A DNA stretch of 64,000 nt, from NCBI RefSeq assembly GCF_001542815.1, contig NZ_CP006992.1, positions 4,841,501 through 4,905,500 on the forward strand, given 5' to 3'. This document shows positions 47,950-57,983 of the stretch, one piece after another. The DNA is from Methylobacterium sp. AMS5 (GTDB lineage: Bacteria; Pseudomonadota; Alphaproteobacteria; Rhizobiales; Beijerinckiaceae). The notes below the pieces were generated by a model. It searched no databases. It was not told the DNA's origin and saw only the letters and a list, made by a program, of their open reading frames with translations. The position numbers and the translations under genes are program-made. How positions within the stretch are numbered: position 1 is the stretch's first letter; the number at the start of each line of letters is the position of its first letter.

Positions 47950-49587
47950 TCAGGACGCGGCGGGATCGGCGTCCGGCCGCGGGGCGACGAGGCTCGGCAG
48001 GTGCGTCTCGTGCCAAGCCCGCACCGAGGCCAGTGCCGGATGGGCGAGGTTGCGCGCGAGATAGCCCTCGATCCGCGGCAGGTGGGCGAGGTAGCCCGGC
48101 TTGCCGTCGCGCTTATCGAGACGGGCGAAAATGCCGAGGATCTTGGTGGCGCGCTGGGCCGCCAGCACCGCGTAGGCGCGGGCGAAGGCCTGCATGTCGA
48201 AGCCGATATCCCGGCCGCGGCGCTCCCGGATGTAGAGGCCGAGCAGGCGCAGCTCGAAATCGGCGCTGGCATCGACCCGCGCGTCCTGGAGGAGCGAGGC
48301 GACGTCGTAGGCCGGATGCCCCATCACCGCGTCCTGGAAGTCGATGACCCCGACCCGCTCCAGCCCGGTCCGCTCGGGCAGCCAGATCAGGTTGGGCGAG
48401 TGGTAGTCGCGCAGGGTCCAGGTGGCGGGCTCGGCGATCAGGTCTTTCAGCGCGTCGGTCCACAGGTCGCGGAAGGCGCTGCGCGCCTCCGGTGACAGGG
48501 TCGTGCCGCGGATCGCGGGGGCGTACCACTCGGGCAGCAGTTCCGCCTCGAACAGCAGGGCTTCGAGGTCGTAGGGCGGAATGACGTGGTCGATCCCCTC
48601 GCTCACCGGCACGGCGCTGGGCAGATCGGTGGCGTGGAGCTTCGCCAGCAGCCGGACGGCTTCCGCGTAGCGCTCGGGGCGCGGCGTGCCGTTCTCGGTC
48701 ACCGGCTCGGCGCCGAGATCCTCCAGGATCAGCAGGCCGGCATCGAGATTCTCGCCCAGGATCCTCGGCGCGGAGAAGCCGATCGCGCGCAGCGCCCGGT
48801 CCATGCCGACGAAGGCGTGGACGCTCTCGGCGAGCTTGACCACGGCGCTGTAGGGCTTCCCGTCCTTCACCGGCGGCCCGTCGGGGCGGGGCGGCGAGAT
48901 CATCAGCACGGCGGTCTCGCCGCCCGGCTTCACCAGCCGCTCGTAGGCGCGCGACGAGGCATCGCCCTGCATCAGCACCCGGTCGGCCTCGTCCCATCCG
49001 CTGCGGGCGAGCAGGGCCCGGACGGCGCGGGCGCGTGTCAGCCGCTCCTGCATCTCGGGCGTGCCGTCGATCCGCACGAGGCGGGCCTCGTCGCCGAACT
49101 CGGCCCGCAGGGACAGCTCGACGGTGAGCGTCGGGTTGTCGCGCACGCCCAATCGCTCGGGCCACTCGACCAGGGTGATCGCGGTCTCGGAAAGTTCGTC
49201 GAAGCCGAGTTCCACCAGCTCGTCCGGGCCGCGCAGGCGGTAGAGGTCGGCGTGGATCACACTGCGGCCGGAGCGGGTCTCGTAGGGCTGGATCAGGGTG
49301 AAGGTCGGGCTCGGCACTTCGAGCCGAGGGTCGCCGGCCAACTCGCGGATCATCGCGCGGGCGAGCGTGGTCTTGCCCGCGCCGAGCCCGCCGGACAGGG
49401 CCACGAGGTCGCCGGGCCCGAGGATGTCGGCGAGGAAGGCGGCCATGTCCTCGGTCGCGCCCTCTTCGGGCAGCAACACCTCCCACGCGGCGCGACGCGG
49501 CGCCGATGACGCCGGTTGCACCCGGTCCTCGCCCTGCGACGGGCCGGGCTGCGGGCGTCCCGCCATGCCGTCCGGATCCTCGCTCAA
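47950..49587 (-). CDS. TsaE-AmgK fusion: tRNA t6A ATPase joined to anomeric MurNAc/GlcNAc kinase
   Basis: About 545 residues. The N-terminal part is TsaE (YjeE): Walker A GGLGAGKTTLARAM, SPTFTLIQPYE and HADLYRL, with the WPERLG motif, needed for t6A modification of tRNA. From about residue 200 the chain continues as an aminoglycoside-phosphotransferase-fold kinase: ARSGWDEADRVLMQGDASSR, LRDYHSPNLIWLPE (catalytic HGD-like loop as RDYHSPN) and GVIDFQDAVMGHPAYDVASL, matching AmgK. The start is uncertain: TTG at 49587 has GGAGG nine bases upstream, while TTG 49605 and ATG 49566 are alternatives. The fusion occurs in other alphaproteobacteria. Confidence 0.9.
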   Translation of the reverse strand: MSEDPDGMAGRPQPGPSQGEDRVQPASSAPRRAAWEVLLPEEGATEDMAAFLADILGPGDLVALSGGLGAGKTTLARAMIRELAGDPRLEVPSPTFTLIQPYETRSGRSVIHADLYRLRGPDELVELGFDELSETAITLVEWPERLGVRDNPTLTVELSLRAEFGDEARLVRIDGTPEMQERLTRARAVRALLARSGWDEADRVLMQGDASSRAYERLVKPGGETAVLMISPPRPDGPPVKDGKPYSAVVKLAESVHAFVGMDRALRAIGFSAPRILGENLDAGLLILEDLGAEPVTENGTPRPERYAEAVRLLAKLHATDLPSAVPVSEGIDHVIPPYDLEALLFEAELLPEWYAPAIRGTTLSPEARSAFRDLWTDALKDLIAEPATWTLRDYHSPNLIWLPERTGLERVGVIDFQDAVMGHPAYDVASLLQDARVDASADFELRLLGLYIRERRGRDIGFDMQAFARAYAVLAAQRATKILGIFARLDKRDGKPGYLAHLPRIEGYLARNLAHPALASVRAWHETHLPSLVAPRPDADPAAS

Positions 49588-49741
49588 CGCCCCAATCCTC
49601 CGCAACGCCGCGAACGGCCACCCCGATCAGGGTTAAGCCTCCGCCCTTCTAGCGGGGGATGTTTAACCATTTTTAGCCGCCGCGGTGAGCCCTGCCCCTT
49701 AGCGGCGGCCAACCGCATCCCGATCCCGTGAACGCCCGGTC

Positions 49742-52285
49742 CTACTCGGCGGCCTCGGCGAGCCCGCCATTGCCCGGCGGCGGCTCGACCGGGAACAGGC
49801 AGGTGACGCGCGTGCCCGTCCCCGGTGCCGAGTGGATCTCGACCCGTCCGCCGTGCAGCTCGACGAAGGAGCGCACGATCGAGAGGCCTAGGCCGACACC
49901 GCGATGCTTGGTGCCCAGCGTGTTGCTCTCGAACCGGTCGAACACCCGGTCGATGACCTCGGGTGCGATGCCGCGGCCGCGATCGGTCACCGTCAGCCGC
50001 AGCTCCCTCCCCTCGCGCCGCGCCTCGACGCGGACCTGCTGGCCGGGCGCGGAGAAGCCGACCGCGTTGGAGAGCAGGTTGAACAGGATCTGACGCACCC
50101 GCTTGCCGTCGGCGAACACGCTGCCGACACCCTCCGGCACGTCGAGGTCGAGGCCGATATCGGATTCCGCCAGCCGGTCCTCGATGCCGCGGACGGCGGC
50201 TTCCACGGTGGCGCGCACGTCGATCGTCTCACGCTGGAGTTCGAGCGAGCCGGCATCGATCGAGGCGAGGTCGAGGATGTCGTTGATGATGACGAGCAGC
50301 GCGGCCGACGAGCGCATGATGTGCTCGGAATATTCGCGCTGGCGCTCGTTCAGGGCGCCGACGGTCTCGTCGCCGAGGAGCTGGGTGAATCCGATGATGT
50401 TGGTCAGCGGCGAGCGCAGCTCGTAGGAGACGTGGTGGACGAAGGTGTCGCGCAGTTGCGAGGCGCGCTCCAGGGCGTCGTTCTTCTCGGTCAGCGCCCG
50501 CTCCACGTTGGCGCTTGCGGTGACGTCGATGAAGGTCAGCAGGGTCGCGCCGAGCGGCAGCGGCTGCGAGGAGCAATCGAGTACCGTGCCGTCGTTGATG
50601 TCGAGGCGGCAGCCATGCCCGCTGCGGGTCTCGGACAGGCCGGTGACCGACTGGCGGATGCCGGCCCAGGGGCTCTGGTCCGGCGTCAGCGCCCGGCAGG
50701 CGGCGATCACCGCATCGACATGCGGCTTGCCCGCCAGCGTCGCCGGGTCGAGGCGCCAGGTCGCGGCGAAGGCGCGGTTGGCCACCGTGAGGCGCCCGTC
50801 GGCGCCGAACACCGCCACCGGCTCCTTAAGGGCTTCCAGGGTCTCGGCCTGCTCCTTCATCAGCGCGTCGTAGCGCGAGGCGAGCTTCATGCTCTCCGAG
50901 ACGTCGTGGTAGAGGTAGGTCAGGCCGCCCTGCGGGTTGGGGTCGGCGACGACGCGCAGCGTCCGCCCGTCGGGCAGGTACCAGGGCGTGTCGGTGGGCT
51001 CGACCGCGCGGTAGGCGGCCAGGACGTCGGTCTTCCACGAACGGAAATCGGCCTGCTCGGGCAGTTTGCGCGCGGCGCGCAGGCGATCGAGGATCTCGCC
51101 GTCGAGCGGGCGGCCTTCGAGGAAGGCGGGGTCGAGATCCCACAGGCGCTGGTAGGCTGCGTTGTGGAAGATCAGGCGCTGGCGCGCGTCGAACATCGCC
51201 ACCGCGGTCGGCAACTGGTCGAGGGTGCGGACGTTGGCGTCCATCTGCCGCTGCAGGTCGGCCCGCACGCTTTCCAGCTCCGAGACATCGACGGCGATGC
51301 CGACCCGGCCGGCTTCCAGCGTGCTCTCGCTGACATCGAGGGTCCGGCGCGCACCCGCCACCACCGCCGAGAGGCGCAAGGCCTGAGCGGGGAGGCCCGG
51401 CCGGCGCGCCTGCCGGACGATCTGTTCGCGGGCGCTCCGATCGAGCAGTTCGAGGCCGTGGCTCAGGGCGGCCTCGCGGCTCGGGGCCTCCACGGCAGTG
51501 GCGTAGGCCGCGTTGACGAAGGCGAGCGCCCCGTCCGGGCTCCGGTGCCAGATCGGCTGCGGCAGTGCGTCGAGCAGGCCCGCCAGCGCGGACAGACCGC
51601 GCTTGGCCTCCTCCAGCGTGTGGCGCAGCTCGATCAGCTCGCGGCGCTCGTCGGTGGTCTCGCGCAGGCGCAGCAGCGCCCGCCCGCCGACCGCCTGACC
51701 CTGCGCCTCGATGTAGCGCCCGGCCAAGCTGCGCAGGTTCATCCGGAAGCCGGTGCCACGCTCGCGCAGCGTCGCGACGGCGGAGTCGAGCAGCTGCGCG
51801 TCCTGCGGCGCGAGCCACGTGCCGAAGGCGAGCAGATGCCGGGAGCCGCCCTGAAGCCCGCGCGAATCCTGACTGCGAAGATCCTGATTCCGAAGATCTT
51901 GATTTCGAAGATCCTGGGCAAAGCCCGCATCGCCGACGATCGACGGCTCGCCGCGCCCGGCCCAGGCGACGAGAACCTGACGCTCGGAATGGAGCAGCAT
52001 CTCGGCGCGGTCATGTGCGCCGCGAAGATGGGCGAGTTCGTCCTGAAGCGCGCGCTCCTTGCGCGTCCAGCCGACGCGCTCGCGCAGGTAGACCAGCGAC
52101 AGGATGGTCGCGAACAGGATCAGGCCGAGGACGACGGCGAGGCCGGCAACGTTGTGCGTCTGCATCGTTCCCAGCATCGGCCTCGCTTCGATGGGCGGAG
52201 CGCCCTCGGCGAGTGCCGCGACCGGTGCCGCGACGACGAGGACGCCGACGCGCGACAGGGCGCGCGCCGCCCGTACCAGACCCAT
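49742..52285 (-). CDS. DivL-like PAS sensor kinase with tyrosine at the phospho-acceptor site
   Basis: An 847-residue protein from the ATG at 52285: N-terminal membrane segments (RVGVLVVAAPVAALAEG; LAVVLGLILFATILSLVYLR), several PAS domains (about 200-590), then HisKA/HATPase. The HisKA motif reads HHVSYELRSPLTNIIGF: Tyr621 replaces the usual histidine, exactly as in Caulobacter DivL (Tyr550). The ATPase domain keeps NLLSNAVGF, DRGRGIAPE and GVGLGLSI. DivL acts with CckA and DivK in asymmetric division. Next to tsaE, amgK and ahcY it matches the alphaproteobacterial neighbourhood. A short LRNQD tandem repeat lies near residue 125-140. Confidence 0.88.
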   Translation of the reverse strand: MGLVRAARALSRVGVLVVAAPVAALAEGAPPIEARPMLGTMQTHNVAGLAVVLGLILFATILSLVYLRERVGWTRKERALQDELAHLRGAHDRAEMLLHSERQVLVAWAGRGEPSIVGDAGFAQDLRNQDLRNQDLRSQDSRGLQGGSRHLLAFGTWLAPQDAQLLDSAVATLRERGTGFRMNLRSLAGRYIEAQGQAVGGRALLRLRETTDERRELIELRHTLEEAKRGLSALAGLLDALPQPIWHRSPDGALAFVNAAYATAVEAPSREAALSHGLELLDRSAREQIVRQARRPGLPAQALRLSAVVAGARRTLDVSESTLEAGRVGIAVDVSELESVRADLQRQMDANVRTLDQLPTAVAMFDARQRLIFHNAAYQRLWDLDPAFLEGRPLDGEILDRLRAARKLPEQADFRSWKTDVLAAYRAVEPTDTPWYLPDGRTLRVVADPNPQGGLTYLYHDVSESMKLASRYDALMKEQAETLEALKEPVAVFGADGRLTVANRAFAATWRLDPATLAGKPHVDAVIAACRALTPDQSPWAGIRQSVTGLSETRSGHGCRLDINDGTVLDCSSQPLPLGATLLTFIDVTASANVERALTEKNDALERASQLRDTFVHHVSYELRSPLTNIIGFTQLLGDETVGALNERQREYSEHIMRSSAALLVIINDILDLASIDAGSLELQRETIDVRATVEAAVRGIEDRLAESDIGLDLDVPEGVGSVFADGKRVRQILFNLLSNAVGFSAPGQQVRVEARREGRELRLTVTDRGRGIAPEVIDRVFDRFESNTLGTKHRGVGLGLSIVRSFVELHGGRVEIHSAPGTGTRVTCLFPVEPPPGNGGLAEAAE
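51868..51917. repeat. 15-bp tandem repeat in divL
   Basis: Units CCTGACTGCGAAGAT, CCTGATTCCGAAGAT and CTTGATTTCGAAGAT in a row, plus a partial fourth. On the coding (minus) strand they encode repeated LRNQD/LRSQD. In frame, so copy-number change would only alter a linker between the membrane part and the PAS region. Confidence 0.75.
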
Positions 52286-52775
52286 GTCCCGCCCCCACCC
52301 CAAACCCGGCACTCTCCGCAGGCCCTCGGGCCCACGCCTGGAAAGCTCCCGGACAGCACGGGGCAAACACCCGCTGCTGCGACCGGCTTGCCGCCGCCGC
52401 GCGGGCACCTGCTTCCGATGATTCGCGCCACTGTAACGCGGGGTCGATTCCGCCTGGAAGCGCCTTTGTGGCCCGGAGCCCGTCGGCCCTGCATTCCGGC
52501 GCCACACAGCACCCAAAAGCCACACCGCCGAAATCGGGACTTGACGAATTTTTAAGTCTTTCAGGGCGCCGGGCCACGGTCGAAATTTGACTCCGCGCGG
52601 CCGCGGCCACCGCGAAAACAGGTTCGCGGCGACCCCTGTCACCCGCGGCCCTTGAGGCGGATGTCGCCGAAACGCAAGGAAGCCCGGCCATGGGCCGGGC
52701 TTCCTTGCGAATCTTGAGCTGAGCGGCACCGGGGCCGCCGACTTCCTGCGCGGAAGCCGGAGGCCCGAAGACCGA
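52286..52775. other. Intergenic between ahcY and divL
   Basis: No gene supported. It contains the ahcY terminator (52673-52709) and, to its left, about 380 bases with the divL promoter region; an AT-richer stretch around 52540-52560 (CGAATTTTTAAGTCTTTCAG) is the likeliest promoter site, unassigned. Confidence 0.45.
52673..52709 (-). terminator. Strong hairpin terminator of ahcY
   Basis: A perfect 17-bp stem (CGCAAGGAAGCCCGGCC and its complement) with a 3-base loop, followed on the minus strand by GTTTCGG. It lies 67 bases after the ahcY stop. Confidence 0.85.
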
Positions 52776-54182
<1,407 letters not shown>

Positions 54183-54303
54183 CTCGGTATCCCTTTTCAG
54201 TCGTGGCCGGCGCGAAACGGCCAATCGTTCCGGCGCATCGGCCGGTTCACCCGGCCGGGTCGGCCATCCCTGTAGCAGGGCTCTCGCTAGGGAGCAATCA
54301 AGA

Positions 54304-54321
54304 CATAAAGATGTCTTTATG
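54304..54321. promoter_or_regulatory. Palindrome upstream of ahcY, candidate SahR/SamR-type operator
   Basis: CATAAAGA-TG-TCTTTATG: two perfect 8-base arms around a 2-base centre, in an AT-rich spot of otherwise GC-rich sequence, between the divergently... oriented-in-tandem acyl-CoA synthetase end (54351) and the ahcY start (54182). ArsR-type regulators SahR and SamR control ahcY and methionine-cycle genes through palindromes of this style in proteobacteria. The match to a specific regulator is inference. Confidence 0.6.
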
Positions 54322-54350
54322 CGTTTAATTCCAGGTTGAACGGGTGGGAC

Positions 54351-55979
54351 TCAAGCCGACTCGTCCCGCAACTGCCGCCGGATGATCTTGCCGCTCGTCG
54401 TCATCGGCAGGCTCTCGCGAAACGCGAGCGCGCGCGGCACCTCGTGGGCGGAGAGCCGGGCCTTGGCGAAGGCGAGGATTTCGGCGGCCAGCGCGTCGGA
54501 GGGCGAGAAGCCCGCGCGCAGGGTGACGAAGGCCTTCACCGTCTCGGTACGCAGCGGGTCGGGCACGCCGACCGCGGCGGCGAGCGCCACCGCCGGATGG
54601 GCGCAGAGGCAGGCCTCGATCTCGGCCGGCCCGATCCGGTAGGCGGCCGAGGTGATGAGATCGTCCTCGCGGCCGACGAAGCGGATATAGCCGTCGGCGT
54701 CGCGCCGCGCCTGGTCACCGGTCATCCACCAGCCGTCGCGGAATTTTCGGGCGGTCGCCTCCGGTTGGCGCCAGTAGCCGAGGAACAGCACCGGATCGGG
54801 GGCGCGCACGGCGATCTCGCCGGTCTCGTCCGCATCCGCCTCGCTCCCATCCTCGCGCAGGACCGCGACGCGGTGGCCGGGCACCGGCTTGCCCGTGGCG
54901 CCGGCCCGCGCCACGCCGATCCGGGCGCTGGAGGCCAGAACGAGGTTGCACTCGGTCTGGCCATAGGCCTCGCCGATGGTGAGGCCGAGGGCGTCACGCG
55001 CCCATGCGAAAGTCTCGGCCCCGAGCGCCTCGCCGGCGGAGGCGATGTTGCGTAAGCGCGAGAGGTCGAATGTTTGGCGCGGATCGGCCACCCCGCGCAG
55101 CATGCGCAAAGCCGTCGGCGGCAGGAAGGCGTGGGTGACGCGCAGATCCGCCATCAGCCGGAACGCCGCGTCCGGCTCGAACCGCCCGTGGGGCCGGGCC
55201 ACCACCGGCATGCCGAGGCGCAAGGACGGCATCAGCACGTTGAGCAAGCCCCCGGCCCAGGCCCAGTCGGAGGGCGTCCACATCAGCCCGGTTCCCTCGG
55301 GCGGGAAGCCGTGCATCACGCTCCAGCCCGGCAGGTGGCCGAGCAGGACACGGTGGCCGTGCAGCGCCCCCTTGGCGAGGCCGGTCGTGCCGGAGGTGTA
55401 GATCATCAGGGCCGGATCGTCCGGCCCGGTCGCCCGCGTCGCGAACCCGTCCGCGGCGCTCTCCAGAACCGCGAAGAAATCCTCCGCCGTCTCCCCTGCC
55501 CCATCGACCGAGAGGATCGTGGCGAGATCCGGCAGGTCGGCGCGCAGCCGCTCCAGCTTGGCCAGCCCGGGCGCGTCGGTGACGACGGCGCAGGCGCCGG
55601 AATCGGCGAGGCGATGGTGCAGGGCCGCCTCACCGAACAGGCCGGCGAGCGGGAGTGCGATCGCCCCGAGCCGGTAGGCGGCGAAATGGGCCACCACCAC
55701 CGCCGCCGATTGCGGCAGCAGCACCGCCACCCGGTCGCCCGGCCCGACGCCGCGCGCGGCCAGCGCCGCCGCGAGCCGCAGCGAATCGGAGCGCAGGCGG
55801 CCGTAGCTCACCGGCTCGGGCTGGTCGTCCGGGCCGAGCACGAGGAGCGCGGTGCGGTCGGGCTCGCTCAGCGCCCAGCGGTCGCAGACATCGGCCGCGA
55901 TGTTGTAGCGATCCGGGATCTCCCAGCGGAAATCCCTGACGAGCGTCTCGTAGCGATCGGCCCGCTCCGGCACGGCCAT
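54351..55979 (-). CDS. AMP-forming acyl-CoA synthetase, medium-chain/ACSM-like
   Basis: A 542-residue ANL-family enzyme from the ATG at 55979 (MAVPERADRYETLVRDFRWE). Adenylation motifs: MIYTSGTTGLAKGALHGHR (P-loop), GEAYGQTECN, WWMTGDQARRDADGYIRFVG and the C-terminal catalytic lysine in TTSGKIIRRQLRDE. The N-terminal FRWEIPDRYNIAADVCDRWA is typical of acyl-CoA synthetases near acetyl/medium-chain types. It activates a carboxylic acid to its CoA thioester; chain length is not readable. Confidence 0.9.
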   Translation of the reverse strand: MAVPERADRYETLVRDFRWEIPDRYNIAADVCDRWALSEPDRTALLVLGPDDQPEPVSYGRLRSDSLRLAAALAARGVGPGDRVAVLLPQSAAVVVAHFAAYRLGAIALPLAGLFGEAALHHRLADSGACAVVTDAPGLAKLERLRADLPDLATILSVDGAGETAEDFFAVLESAADGFATRATGPDDPALMIYTSGTTGLAKGALHGHRVLLGHLPGWSVMHGFPPEGTGLMWTPSDWAWAGGLLNVLMPSLRLGMPVVARPHGRFEPDAAFRLMADLRVTHAFLPPTALRMLRGVADPRQTFDLSRLRNIASAGEALGAETFAWARDALGLTIGEAYGQTECNLVLASSARIGVARAGATGKPVPGHRVAVLREDGSEADADETGEIAVRAPDPVLFLGYWRQPEATARKFRDGWWMTGDQARRDADGYIRFVGREDDLITSAAYRIGPAEIEACLCAHPAVALAAAVGVPDPLRTETVKAFVTLRAGFSPSDALAAEILAFAKARLSAHEVPRALAFRESLPMTTSGKIIRRQLRDESA

Positions 55980-56130
55980 GTCCTCGACCTTGGTCCTCGA
56001 ACGTGCGGCGGCGCTCGGCCGGTGCCGCCTCGACCCCCCGGGGCGCGCCGCATCCGGGCGCGTCCGGGTGTCTCTCATCCATCCCCGCGCAAGCCGGGAC
56101 AATCCGCGTTCCGCACGCCGACGTGCGCGC

Positions 56131-56742
56131 TCAATCCTGGCGCTGCGGGAAGCCGCCGCGGAAGGCGAAATCGGTGATCGGGCGGCGGCCGTTCGGGCGC
56201 TCCTTGCCTCTCTGCTCCTCGCTCAGCTCCGCCCAGGGCGTGGCGCGTCCGACCCCGTAGGCCGCCTCGACCCGGTGGTGCTCGGGAACGTTCAGCACGG
56301 TGAGCGCCCGCTCCCGGTCGAAGCCGCCCATGCCGTGGACGTGCCAGCCCTGACGGTTGGCCTGGAGCGCGAAGGCGAGCGAGGCAGCGCCCGCATCGAG
56401 CGAGTGGCTGGCGGACGGCTTGAACTCGTCGCCGACCTTCATCCGCTCGCTGGAGACGAGGAAGACGAGGGCGCCGGTGCCCTCGGCCCATTTCTGGTTG
56501 CCGGGCACGAGGAGGTCGAAGAACGTCTGCCATTCGGGCGTGCCGCGCAGCCCGTAGAGGAAGCGCCAGGGCTGCGAATTGTAGGAGGAGGGCGACCAGC
56601 GCGCCGCCTCGAACATCCGCAGCAACTCGGCCTCCGGTACCGCCTCCCCGGTGAAGACGCGCGGCGACCAGCGCTCGGCGAAGATCGGCTCGATGGCGTG
56701 GTCGGGCTCGCGGGTGGTGGGGCGGGAGGTCTCGTCGGTCAC
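56131..56742 (-). CDS. Nitroreductase-family flavoprotein
   Basis: A 203-residue protein from the GTG at 56742 (GGAGA upstream); the upstream ATG at 56799 gives an unconserved leader. Nitroreductase features: FAERWSPRVFTGEAVPEAEL, RWSPSSYNSQPWRFLYG (FMN-binding S-S-x-N-x-Q-P-W), a central RxxK-like region and C-terminal GRATPWAELSEEQRGKERPN. Uses FMN and NAD(P)H on nitro compounds or quinone-like substrates; the physiological substrate is unknown. Confidence 0.88.
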   Translation of the reverse strand: MTDETSRPTTREPDHAIEPIFAERWSPRVFTGEAVPEAELLRMFEAARWSPSSYNSQPWRFLYGLRGTPEWQTFFDLLVPGNQKWAEGTGALVFLVSSERMKVGDEFKPSASHSLDAGAASLAFALQANRQGWHVHGMGGFDRERALTVLNVPEHHRVEAAYGVGRATPWAELSEEQRGKERPNGRRPITDFAFRGGFPQRQD

Positions 56743-56986
56743 CGGGGGCGGTCTCCAGGCTGGCAGGGCTTTGGTGCGGCGCACGGTATGGCACCGCACA
56801 AGAGCGGGCTAGAGCGCATTCCGACGAAGTGATCACCGGTTCGCCGCAAGAATGCGCGTCAGAACGCGGACCGAGCGACGCCGGCCTGATGCAAGGGGAT
56901 CGGATACGGCTCTTGGGGGCGGCATTGCCGCGCTTGTCACGGCGCGCGAAAACAAGGTGGACGACATCGGCGCGACGAGGATGCTC

Positions 56987-57778
56987 ATGGGCGAAACCGG
57001 CACGACCCCTCTCCTGCTGCGCGAGGACCGCGACGGCGTCGCCACCCTGACGCTCAACCGGCCGGGCGCCCGCAATGCGCTCTCCTTTGCCCTGCTCGAA
57101 GCCCTGCGCGCGACCTTCGCCGACCTTGCGGGTGACGACACGGTGCGGGCCGTGGTGCTGGCGGCGGCGGGCCCCGCCTTCTGTGCCGGTCACGACCTCA
57201 AGGAGATGACCGGCGACCGCAGCGAACCCGACCGCGGCGCGAAACGGTTCGAGGCGCTGTTCGCGCTGTGCTCGGACGTGATGATGGCGATCCCCGCCCT
57301 GCCCCAGCCGGTGATCGCGGCGGTGGAGGGTGTCGCGACCGCCGCCGGGTGCCAGCTCGTGGCCTCCTGCGATCTGGCCGTGGCCGGGACACAGGCGCGC
57401 TTCGCCACGCCGGGCGTGCAGATCGGCCTGTTCTGCTCGACGCCGATGGTGGCGCTCTCGCGCAACCTCTCGCGCAAGGCGGCGATGCGGATGCTGCTGA
57501 CCGCCGACATGGCGGATGCGGCGGAGGCCCGGCGCCTCGGCCTCGTCAACGATGTGGTGGAGGCGGGCGGCGCTCTGGCCGCCGCGCAGGCGCTCGCCGC
57601 AGGGATCGCCGCGCGCAGCCCCGACACGGTGCGGGTCGGCAAGCGGGCCTTCTACGAGCAACTGGCGATGCCGCTGACGCAAGCCTACGCCCATGCCGGC
57701 CGGGTGATGACGGAGAACATGCTGGCGCGCGCGGCGGAGGAAGGGATCGAGGCTTTTTTCAACCGGAAACTGTGCTGA
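56987..57778 (+). CDS. Enoyl-CoA hydratase/isomerase family protein
   Basis: A 263-residue crotonase-fold protein from the ATG at 56987, with GAGG six bases upstream; an ATG two codons earlier overlaps that site. Motifs: TLTLNRPGARNALSFALLEA, AFCAGHDLKEM (oxyanion hole), and VEGVATAAGCQLVASCDLAV (second oxyanion/catalytic region, with Ala-Ala-Gly-Cys where some family members have a Glu). A missing catalytic Glu would suit isomerase or other crotonase chemistry rather than hydration; ECHDC3-like proteins look alike. Divergent from the nitroreductase gene. Confidence 0.88.
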   Translation: MGETGTTPLLLREDRDGVATLTLNRPGARNALSFALLEALRATFADLAGDDTVRAVVLAAAGPAFCAGHDLKEMTGDRSEPDRGAKRFEALFALCSDVMMAIPALPQPVIAAVEGVATAAGCQLVASCDLAVAGTQARFATPGVQIGLFCSTPMVALSRNLSRKAAMRMLLTADMADAAEARRLGLVNDVVEAGGALAAAQALAAGIAARSPDTVRVGKRAFYEQLAMPLTQAYAHAGRVMTENMLARAAEEGIEAFFNRKLC

Positions 57779-57983
57779 ACGCGACAGGGCGGGTCTGTGG
57801 CGGGGCAGCGCTGGAGTTGTTAAAATCTTTTCCTAATCTGCATTTTTATATTGCCATAGGACTAATTTCGATATTGGTCTCCATTTTATCAGTGTCGGAT
57901 GATTCGTGTGTCGTCTATCGTGTGTGCCACATGAGATTTTGCACACGGCTCAATGCGATCTCGGTGACACCCAGGGGTTGACG

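Noticed and set aside
54183..54303. SAH riboswitch upstream of ahcY
   Set aside because: The leader has GC-rich stems but I could not find the conserved SAH-riboswitch core; the AT-rich palindrome is a better regulatory candidate.
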